6,585 bases of DNA from Woeseiaceae bacterium (lineage in GTDB: Bacteria; Pseudomonadota; Gammaproteobacteria; Steroidobacterales; Woeseiaceae), in NCBI GenBank assembly GCA_002728725.1, contig PBVS01000035.1:37041-43625 (forward strand). Direction: 5' to 3'. Position 1 is the first letter of the stretch; each line of letters starts with the position of its first letter. The position numbers were made by a program, and so were the translations under genes. Under the pieces are notes generated by a model. That model made no database searches and was not told the origin of the DNA. It was given only the letters and a program-made list of their open reading frames with translations. Below, piece after piece: positions 1-5,365 of this stretch.

Positions 1-605
1 TTATTTTCTGATAAAATAATTGCGCCGCGAATTTCGTTTTTTGCTTTGTATGACCAAAAAATACATCCATCTCTAAGTGAGAGGGCATATAAGTCACCTG
101 ATTGACTGCCAACAAATAAAGCATCTTCAGTCACGAGTGGTTGAGAGCGAACTCTGACTGAATCCTTAAACCCAAATACCCAATTTAATTTGAGTTGATT
201 AACATTGCTCTTACTAATTCTCGAAAATGGTTGATTTCGTGTGTTGTTCAAACTGTTTCCCCACCCACTCCAAAGAGGTGATGGATTCTCACTTATTGAG
301 TAATCGCAATATCTTTCACTCGCATACTGGACAGATTTATTATTTGTGGAAGTCAAAAAATTAATCAGAGATACAAATTCCTCTTCTTCAAGAGTTTTAC
401 CAATATCTCTCATCGATCCTGTTTTTAGCGATGAAATTAAACCTTCTCTGCCAACAAGCATCAACGACGACAAGTTAGGGGCACGAAGCGCCTCATTTTC
501 ATGGCAGTTCGCACAAGCAATCTCATAGACTTCTTTTCCTGGTTCTTCTGCACTGACAGAAGCCATCATGACCAAAAAAGAGAGTATAAAAACTAAAGTT
601 CGCAT
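1..605 (-). CDS. Periplasmic cytochrome c / PQQ beta-propeller dehydrogenase (PVA-dehydrogenase-like), partial at left edge
   Basis: The frame is open from the ATG at 605 to the window edge, giving 201 visible residues; the C-terminus is missing. Residues 1-19 form a Sec signal peptide with a VSA cleavage site before EEPGK. A class I cytochrome c domain follows, with the haem motif CANCH at 31-35 and a likely axial Met65 in GSM, ahead of a helix ending FVSLINFL. From about residue 111 a propeller begins with WSGWGNSLNNTR. It has a blade motif GDLYALSLRDGCIFW at 170-184. This order, haem domain first and then a WxGWG-type PQQ propeller, is that of polyvinyl-alcohol dehydrogenase. Quinoprotein alcohol dehydrogenases usually carry the haem C-terminally. 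Known relatives oxidise secondary alcohols in the periplasm and pass electrons to the respiratory chain; the substrate here is unknown. The start codon overlaps the stop of the upstream SDR gene by one base (TGATG), so translation is probably coupled. The family call is good; the substrate is not known. Confidence 0.85.
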   Translation of the reverse strand, partial: MRTLVFILSFLVMMASVSAEEPGKEVYEIACANCHENEALRAPNLSSLMLVGREGLISSLKTGSMRDIGKTLEEEEFVSLINFLTSTNNKSVQYASERYCDYSISENPSPLWSGWGNSLNNTRNQPFSRISKSNVNQLKLNWVFGFKDSVRVRSQPLVTEDALFVGSQSGDLYALSLRDGCIFWSYKAKNEIRGAIILSEN

Positions 606-1408
606 CACCAAGGTATCTCAGTACCATCATTATTCAGAAATAAACCAGTTTCTAGGGTATCCAACGTATCAATTACGGCTATCATTTTTGAAACACTCTC
701 AGCTGGAGTCAGCGAAGCAAAACCATAATCAAAATCTGTTTTTACGCTGGCCTCTTCTATTGCCATACCAAAAGCTTGATGCATCATTCTTGTTTGTACT
801 GAGCCAGGAAAAAGCATGGCGACTTTCACTCCTTCCTCTTGAAGTTGCATCGCGACTGTTTTCATTGCCATATTCACAGCTGTTTTGCTGATAGCAAGTG
901 TTGGAAGTGGTGTCGGTGAAGTTCTCATCTCTATTGAACCGATGATGCTAGATAGCACCACTATCTGTTTCTTATCACTGCCAATAACATTTTCTGACAA
1001 TGCCTCAGATATCTTAAGCGGTCCAAAAACATTTACATCCATCAATTGATCAAATGTTGATTTATCGATGTTTCCCCATTGTTGTTTTTTTCGATCGCCC
1101 AGCAAGCCAGCATTATTTATGAGAAGATCAATTGATTGACCGTTCAATTTATCGACCAAATTATCAATATCTTCTTGGCTAGTTACATCTAGCTTTTCAA
1201 TTGTGATGTTACTGTATTTTTCTGCTAGATTGATTAGCTCGACATCATCATGAGGTGAACGACTTGTTGCTATGACGCTCCAACCGCGCTCAGCATATTG
1301 ACTTACGAATTCGTAGCCAATGCCTCGATTGGAACCTGTAACAAGTACATTTTGTGCAAGTGATAAATTAGAAACAAGTAACGTTATTAAAATGATAAAT
1401 TTGTTCAT
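605..1408 (-). CDS. Short-chain dehydrogenase/reductase with N-terminal signal peptide and catalytic Tyr replaced
   Basis: A 267-residue classical SDR, closest in pattern to the C-factor/sniffer group. I chose the ATG at 1408 because AGGGGA stands 7 bases before it. An in-frame ATG at 1429 would add seven residues and spoil the signal peptide. Residues 1-18 are a hydrophobic Sec-type signal ending SLA, and the Rossmann fold starts straight after it (NVLVTG). TGSNRGIG (24-31) is the cofactor glycine motif, Arg50 after strand 2 suggests NADP(H), NNAG is at 98-101, Asn126 is present, and the catalytic Ser is 158. The YxxxK site reads LAISK (171-175): Lys175 is kept but Tyr is Leu. PG follows at 201-202. 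A periplasmic location is inferred; most SDRs are cytosolic. The protein may be inactive, use other chemistry or serve as a binding partner. It lies 51 bases after the phosphoribosyltransferase gene and overlaps the cytochrome/PQQ gene by one base. The fold is certain, the activity doubtful. Confidence 0.88.
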   Translation of the reverse strand: MNKFIILITLLVSNLSLAQNVLVTGSNRGIGYEFVSQYAERGWSVIATSRSPHDDVELINLAEKYSNITIEKLDVTSQEDIDNLVDKLNGQSIDLLINNAGLLGDRKKQQWGNIDKSTFDQLMDVNVFGPLKISEALSENVIGSDKKQIVVLSSIIGSIEMRTSPTPLPTLAISKTAVNMAMKTVAMQLQEEGVKVAMLFPGSVQTRMMHQAFGMAIEEASVKTDFDYGFASLTPAESVSKMIAVIDTLDTLETGLFLNNDGTEIPW

Positions 1409-1414
1409 ATTTAT

Positions 1415-1420
1415 TTCCCC
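1415..1420 (-). promoter_or_regulatory. Ribosome binding site AGGGGA deciding the SDR start
   Basis: AGGGGA lies 7 bases before the ATG at 1408. It lies inside the seven extra codons that a start at 1429 would add, so it argues for the shorter protein whose N-terminus is a clean signal peptide. Another strong AGGGGA precedes nupC in this window, so this genome clearly uses purine-rich Shine-Dalgarno sites. Confidence 0.75.
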
Positions 1421-1459
1421 TAATGTCATTATTTTAGTAAGTAGTTTTATTGAGCCTAT

Positions 1460-2011
1460 CTAAATTAAGATTTCCTTTAATCGGTAATTTTTAATCTCAT
1501 CATCACTTAAGCTCTCCAATTCATGAGGAAATACAACCCATTTTTCTGTTTCATGAATATAAAAATCTGGAAAAATATCAGTAAGATTATTTTTAGGTTT
1601 ATACCAGGGTACTGCTATCTTAAACTGATCATTTCCTTGCTTGCGATGTTCTTTTATTAATGAAATGACTGACGATACTGTCCTTCCAGTATCAAAAATA
1701 TCATCCACGATCAGTATTTTTTCATCTTTTTTTAAACTTTCAAATAGCCCTTGATAGCCGTCTATGGCAACAGTCTCTTGACGGTCTGTATTCTGGTATG
1801 ATGATGTTTTAATAATCATATGATTGAGTTGAAAATTCTTATATCTCATCAACTCATGAATAGCCATTCCGATGGTCGCTCCCCCCCTCCATAACACTAA
1901 TATTGTTGTCGGAGTGAAACCACTCTTTATTATTTTTATGCCAAGCTTAAATGAATCTTCGATTAACTCTTGGCCGGTAACCATAATTTTATTTGATAAA
2001 TTATTTTTCAT
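1460..2011 (-). CDS. Purine-type phosphoribosyltransferase (COG2236-like, hypoxanthine/xanthine-guanine)
   Basis: A 183-residue type I phosphoribosyltransferase, a normal length for the family. The pyrophosphate loop is WRGG (41-44). The PRPP-binding motif is ILIVDDIFDTGRT (99-111) with the acidic pair Asp103-Asp104. The C-terminal part carries KWVVFPHE (157-164), the W-x-x-F-P-x-E tail of the cytosolic COG2236 hypoxanthine phosphoribosyltransferase group; the Trp/Phe there stacks on the purine in relatives. The expected reaction is hypoxanthine (or guanine/xanthine) plus PRPP to the nucleoside monophosphate and pyrophosphate. This would be the salvage step after nucleoside hydrolysis, which fits the transporter and hydrolase nearby. 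The ATG at 2011 is chosen for length; it has no clear Shine-Dalgarno, and Met10 (1984) is an alternative. It is divergent from the kinase gene and probably heads a transcript running into the SDR gene. Base specificity cannot be read from sequence. Confidence 0.87.
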   Translation of the reverse strand: MKNNLSNKIMVTGQELIEDSFKLGIKIIKSGFTPTTILVLWRGGATIGMAIHELMRYKNFQLNHMIIKTSSYQNTDRQETVAIDGYQGLFESLKKDEKILIVDDIFDTGRTVSSVISLIKEHRKQGNDQFKIAVPWYKPKNNLTDIFPDFYIHETEKWVVFPHELESLSDDEIKNYRLKEILI

Positions 2012-2126
2012 TGATTAAGTAATATAGAGTTTAAAGATTGTGAGGCGTATTAATATTATCTCACTTGTTTAGTTAACCTAGTATAATAAAAGTTATTAGT
2101 TATTAGCATTAAATAGGTTAAAAATC
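2012..2126. promoter_or_regulatory. Divergent control region between phosphoribosyltransferase and kinase genes
   Basis: This 115-base AT-rich gap holds both start regions. On the plus strand a perfect TATAAT sits at 2082-2087, about 40 bases before the kinase ATG, but no good TTGACA lies at the right distance. On the minus strand TATATT (2021-2026) would place transcription within a few bases of the phosphoribosyltransferase ATG, giving an almost leaderless mRNA; TATACT (2080-2085) and TAATAT (about 2053-2058) are alternatives. A short direct repeat of TTATTAG occurs just upstream of the kinase (about 2093-2106). I see no riboswitch-like fold or clear operator. The promoter assignments are by eye only. 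Confidence 0.45.
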
Positions 2127-3110
2127 ATGCCTGAAAAAACTCAACTATTAGGGATTAGTAATGCAATTGTTGATGTGCTAACTAAGGTATCAATGGAATT
2201 CCTAAAAGATATGCAAATCAAACCAGGATCAATGAACCTGATTGATGAAAAAGAAGCAATTAAACTATACAAAGAATTTACTGATACAAAAGAAATGTCA
2301 GGCGGATCTGTTGCAAATACAGTATCTTGCTTCAGTAATTTTGGAGGAAAAGCTGGGTATATAGGTCAAGTTTATGACGATGATTTTGGTAAAGTCTTTA
2401 TTAATGATATGAGAGCAATGGGTGTTGATGTTAAATTACCTCCATCAAATTCCGGCTCACCGACCGCGAGAAGTCATGTTCTTATTACTGATGATGGCCA
2501 ACGGACAATGCAAACTTACTTGGGAGCGTGCACAGAATTAACTGCGAAACAAATTGATTCCTCAATGATTGGTAATGCAGAGATTATCTTGCTGGAGGGG
2601 TATCTATGGGACATACCAGATTGCAATGAGATTGCAAATAAAGTGATTGAGGAAAAAGGTAAATCCTCAGCTAAAATTGCTCTTTCTTTGTCTGATTCAT
2701 TCTGTGTGCAACGTCATTTTGAAGCATTTAAGAAACTGGCGACGGATCAGGTTGATATTATCTTTGCGAACGAAGATGAGATGATGGCATTAACAAGAAC
2801 CAAATCTGTTCAAGATATGATTGATGAGACAAAAAAACTAGATAATCTATCAGTTATCACTCTTGGCGAGAGAGGTTCTATTATTATTAATTATGACGAA
2901 GTAACGCACGCCAAGGCACTAGCAACTTCAAATATAGTTGATACAACCGGTGCCGGGGATACATACACTGCAGCCTTTCTTTTTGGATTGATATCAAAAA
3001 AATCAATGAATGAATGCACAGAAATTGCCTCGTGGGCCGCTTCAAATGTAATTCAACAAATTGGAGCTAGACTGAGCAAAGACACAATTGATAACTGTCC
3101 ATTTCTATAA
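2127..3110 (+). CDS. PfkB-family carbohydrate/nucleoside kinase, adenosine-kinase-like
   Basis: A 327-residue ribokinase-fold kinase of full length. It opens LLGISNAIVDVL (7-18), the first strand and substrate-binding Asp of this family. It then has GGSVANT (59-65), GGKAGYIGQVYDDDFG (73-88, PfkB signature 1), RTMQTYLGAC (126-135), NEDE (215-218) and VDTTGAGDTYTAAFL (271-285, signature 2). Asp278 is the catalytic base and GAG the anion hole. The RTMxTYLGA and N-terminal GNAIVDV-like patterns match proteins annotated as adenosine kinase (ATP plus adenosine to AMP). Ribokinase or another sugar/nucleoside kinase remains possible, and ribose phosphorylation would suit the nucleoside hydrolase next door. 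The start is supported by a weak AGG 9 bases upstream and a TATAAT about 40 bases upstream. The gene is transcribed away from the phosphoribosyltransferase and ends 2 bases from the convergent hydrolase stop. The family is sure, the substrate moderately so. Confidence 0.9.
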   Translation: MPEKTQLLGISNAIVDVLTKVSMEFLKDMQIKPGSMNLIDEKEAIKLYKEFTDTKEMSGGSVANTVSCFSNFGGKAGYIGQVYDDDFGKVFINDMRAMGVDVKLPPSNSGSPTARSHVLITDDGQRTMQTYLGACTELTAKQIDSSMIGNAEIILLEGYLWDIPDCNEIANKVIEEKGKSSAKIALSLSDSFCVQRHFEAFKKLATDQVDIIFANEDEMMALTRTKSVQDMIDETKKLDNLSVITLGERGSIIINYDEVTHAKALATSNIVDTTGAGDTYTAAFLFGLISKKSMNECTEIASWAASNVIQQIGARLSKDTIDNCPFL

Positions 3111-3112
3111 CT

Positions 3113-4054
3113 CTAATCAAATCTCTTGAGTCTATCTATCAAAAGATTATAAAAACCAACATCATCTATATCCTCTATCCAAATTGCATTTGGTGTGTTT
3201 CCCTCAACACCCCAAAAATCAACCGATGTATGCCCTAATGTTAAGGATGAATCTGTCTCAATCCTAACATTGCATTCTTTGCCACTAAAAAGATCTTCTT
3301 TAAGAAGCCATGCAATTGTACATGGATCATGAAGTGGAGCACCATCAATTCCATATTTCTCAGAATCATAACGAGCAAAAAATTTGAGCATATTGGCTGT
3401 AGCAGAAGAGACCGAATTTCCTATCGATTCAATTTCGTTTACCCTTTCTCTAGAAGTAAGCACCTTATGCGTGACATCCAAACTCATTACAATTATTGGG
3501 ATGCCACATTCAAATACTACTCTTGCGGCATGAGGGTCTACCCTCATATTAAATTCTGCAGAGGCGCCAAGATTACCCGCCTCTCTCATTGCACCGCCCA
3601 TTAGAACTATTTGTTTGACTGCCTTAAGTATAGATGGATCCTTGATTATGGCTAGGGCTATATTTGTGAGTGGTCCAGTAGGTACAAGTGTTATTGAGTT
3701 TGCTTCTGCTTCACTGAGAGTCTCAATTATGAAGTCCACAGCATGCATTTTTCTGAGTGTGGTTTCCGGCTCAAATATATCGATTCCATCAATACCGGTA
3801 TTGCCATGGACATTTTCAGCAGTTACAAGATCAACCAATATGGGTCGAGAACAGCCTGAGAATACTTTCGCATTCTTATAGTTTGCGATATCGCATATAA
3901 TCCGAGCATTTCTCTGTGTGAGATTCAGAGGAACATTTCCAGCAACCGTTGTAATACCCAGAATTTCTAATTCATCAGGGGAGGACATTGCCAGAAAAAG
4001 AGCAACAGCATCATCTTGACCTGGGTCGCAATCAATTATTATCTTTTTTGACAT
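3113..4054 (-). CDS. Inosine-uridine preferring nucleoside hydrolase (ribonucleoside hydrolase, Rih/IUNH family)
   Basis: A 313-residue protein, the usual family length. DCDPGQDDA (8-16) gives the calcium-binding aspartates Asp10, Asp14 and Asp15. Other landmarks are GN at 39-40, HGNTGIDG (83-90), VPTGPLTN (124-131) with Thr126, LMGGAM (151-156), AEFNMRVDPHAA (166-177) with Glu167 and Asn169 for ribose binding, and LHDPC (241-245) with His242 and Asp243. All key residues of the family are present, so it should be active: ribonucleoside plus water to base plus ribose. The base preference (purine, pyrimidine or broad) cannot be read off. There is no signal peptide, so it is cytosolic. It lies 13 bases downstream of nupC on the same strand; the gap and start region contain GGTGAT just before the ATG at 4054. 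This strongly suggests one transcript in which import is followed by cleavage. It ends tail to tail with the kinase. Confidence 0.93.
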   Translation of the reverse strand: MSKKIIIDCDPGQDDAVALFLAMSSPDELEILGITTVAGNVPLNLTQRNARIICDIANYKNAKVFSGCSRPILVDLVTAENVHGNTGIDGIDIFEPETTLRKMHAVDFIIETLSEAEANSITLVPTGPLTNIALAIIKDPSILKAVKQIVLMGGAMREAGNLGASAEFNMRVDPHAARVVFECGIPIIVMSLDVTHKVLTSRERVNEIESIGNSVSSATANMLKFFARYDSEKYGIDGAPLHDPCTIAWLLKEDLFSGKECNVRIETDSSLTLGHTSVDFWGVEGNTPNAIWIEDIDDVGFYNLLIDRLKRFD

Positions 4055-4067
4055 TCATCACCAAAAA

Positions 4068-5270
4068 CTATAACCCAAAGAGAATACCTGCAAATGATGC
4101 GCTTAATAAATTTGCAAGTGAGGCAGCAAGTACCGCCTTCAAGCCATATGACGCAATAAACTCCTTTTTATTAGGTATCAATATACCAACCGATCCCATC
4201 AAAATGGCAATTGAAGCAAAGTTTGCGAAACCGCACAAAGCGAAGGTCATTATAACAATGGTTCTCTCACTCATTCCTGATAGGTATTCTGTGAGATGGC
4301 TGTATGCAACAAATTCATTCAAAATTAATTTTTCACCAAAAAGAGCACCGGCCGCCTGAGCTTCACTCCATGGAATATTCAAGAGAAACATAATAGGAGA
4401 AAATATCCATCCGAATATCTTCTGCATGGTCAGATTCTCAATTCCCATTACCGAACCTAACATTATGAATATACTATTTAATAATGCTATCAGAGCTACA
4501 AAAGCAATCAGCATCCCACCTATCGTTACAGCCAGTTTTATGCCTTCTGTTGCACCAGATGCCGCTGCCATGATCAAATTTGTATGAGTGCTTTTCGACG
4601 ATCTTATTTGAATTGTCTCTTCAGTTTTTTGTTCTTGGTCATCTGGCATTATTATTTTTGCCATAAGTAGCCCGCCCGGAGCCGACATAAAGCAAGCCGC
4701 TAGAAGATATTCCAATTGAGCACCCATTTGAGCATATGCAAGGAGAACGGTCCCTGCGACAGAAGCTAAGCCTGAAACCATAATTGCAAACATCTGGGCA
4801 TCGCTTATTTTTGATAAATATGGCTTTACAGCCAAAGGAGAGCTATCCATTCCCAAGAAAATGTTTGCGGCAGCATTCATAGACTCGATGACCTTTGTTC
4901 CAATTATTTTATTTAAAGCACCACCGATCAAACGCACGATAATTTGCATAATCTTTAAGTGATAGAGGACCGCTGTCAGTGAAGACAGGAAAACTATGAC
5001 TGGTAGAGCATTAATTGCAAAACTCCATTCATTGGCCAAGGGGCCAAACACAAAATTTACACCTTCCTGAGAAAAATCAATTATGTGTCTCGCACCATTG
5101 CTGAGTTTTTGAACAACTGTCTTTCCAGCTTCAAGATAGAGCGAGAATACCGCAACAAGAAATTGCAACATAAAAGCCATAATGACGATTTTAATGTTAA
5201 TCAATCTTCTGTTTTCTGAGAATAAGCAAGCTATCCCAAGAATAACTACGATGCCAACAAAGCTAATTAT
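4068..5270 (-). CDS. nupC: Concentrative nucleoside transporter (CNT/NupC family), probable non-AUG start
   Basis: A multi-pass inner-membrane CNT importer that couples nucleoside uptake to H+ or Na+. Reading from the codon at 5270 gives 400 residues, the length of E. coli NupC. It restores the family N-terminus (IISFVGIVVILGIACLFSENRR), which a start at the TTG at 5204 would delete along with the first membrane helix. No ATG lies in this frame between the upstream TAA and codon 30, so the start appears to be ATA (5270) or ATT (5267). AGGGGA lies 6 bases before the ATA. Core CNT motifs are ESMNAAANIFLG (129-140), KPYL, LILNEFVAY (315-323) and CGFANFASIAILMG (346-359). The loop that usually reads GQTEAP is GMDSSP (140-145), so nucleobase recognition may differ. 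About residues 209-230 form a cytosolic hydrophilic stretch (DDQEQKTEETIQ and following). The gene heads a two-gene unit with the nucleoside hydrolase. Confidence 0.9.
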   Translation of the reverse strand: MISFVGIVVILGIACLFSENRRLINIKIVIMAFMLQFLVAVFSLYLEAGKTVVQKLSNGARHIIDFSQEGVNFVFGPLANEWSFAINALPVIVFLSSLTAVLYHLKIMQIIVRLIGGALNKIIGTKVIESMNAAANIFLGMDSSPLAVKPYLSKISDAQMFAIMVSGLASVAGTVLLAYAQMGAQLEYLLAACFMSAPGGLLMAKIIMPDDQEQKTEETIQIRSSKSTHTNLIMAAASGATEGIKLAVTIGGMLIAFVALIALLNSIFIMLGSVMGIENLTMQKIFGWIFSPIMFLLNIPWSEAQAAGALFGEKLILNEFVAYSHLTEYLSGMSERTIVIMTFALCGFANFASIAILMGSVGILIPNKKEFIASYGLKAVLAASLANLLSASFAGILFGL

Positions 5271-5365
5271 GTCTTTTCCCCTGTTTTAATATAAAAGAAG
5301 CAAATGAGATCTTCCCACTGATTATAATATAGGTTAATGTTTGATTTTTAAACTACATCCAAAAA
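5271..5365. promoter_or_regulatory. Divergent control region between nupC and the lipoprotein deaminase
   Basis: This 95-base AT-rich gap is shared by two outward-facing genes. The self-complementary ATTATAAT at 5321-5328 gives a perfect TATAAT on both strands (plus 5323-5328, minus 5321-5326), so one site could serve as the -10 element in either direction. No consensus -35 stands at the proper distance on either strand. Transcription would leave a leader of roughly 30 bases for the deaminase and 40-45 bases for nupC. A second minus-strand TATATT lies closer to nupC. No obvious operator palindrome beyond this is seen. Co-control of import and deamination is inference. Confidence 0.45.
5277..5282 (-). 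promoter_or_regulatory. Ribosome binding site AGGGGA locating the nupC start
   Basis: A strong Shine-Dalgarno core lies 6 bases from ATA (5270) and 9 bases from ATT (5267), with no ATG or GTG within reach in the transporter frame. It is the main evidence that translation begins here rather than at the TTG 22 codons further in, where no such site is seen. Confidence 0.7.

Noticed and set aside
346..891. Two plus-strand open frames (346-528 and 568-891)
   Set aside because: They lie opposite the cytochrome/PQQ and SDR genes, whose motifs are unmistakable. Their translations show no domain and have no ribosome site.
1409..1429. SDR start at the upstream ATG (1429)
   Set aside because: AGGGGA lies inside the extra seven codons, and the shorter form begins with a clean signal peptide.
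3111..3150. Possible terminator around CTCTTGAG after the kinase gene
   Set aside because: The palindrome is too short, has no GC-rich stem or T run, and lies within the hydrolase coding end.
3329..4359. Plus-strand open frames at 3329-3604, 3615-3881 and 3988-4359
   Set aside because: Shadows of the nucleoside hydrolase and transporter genes on the other strand; low-complexity translations without recognisable motifs.
4068..5204. nupC read from TTG at 5204 (378 residues)
   Set aside because: This drops the conserved first helix and has no Shine-Dalgarno site. The frame stays open to 5270, where a strong AGGGGA is correctly placed.
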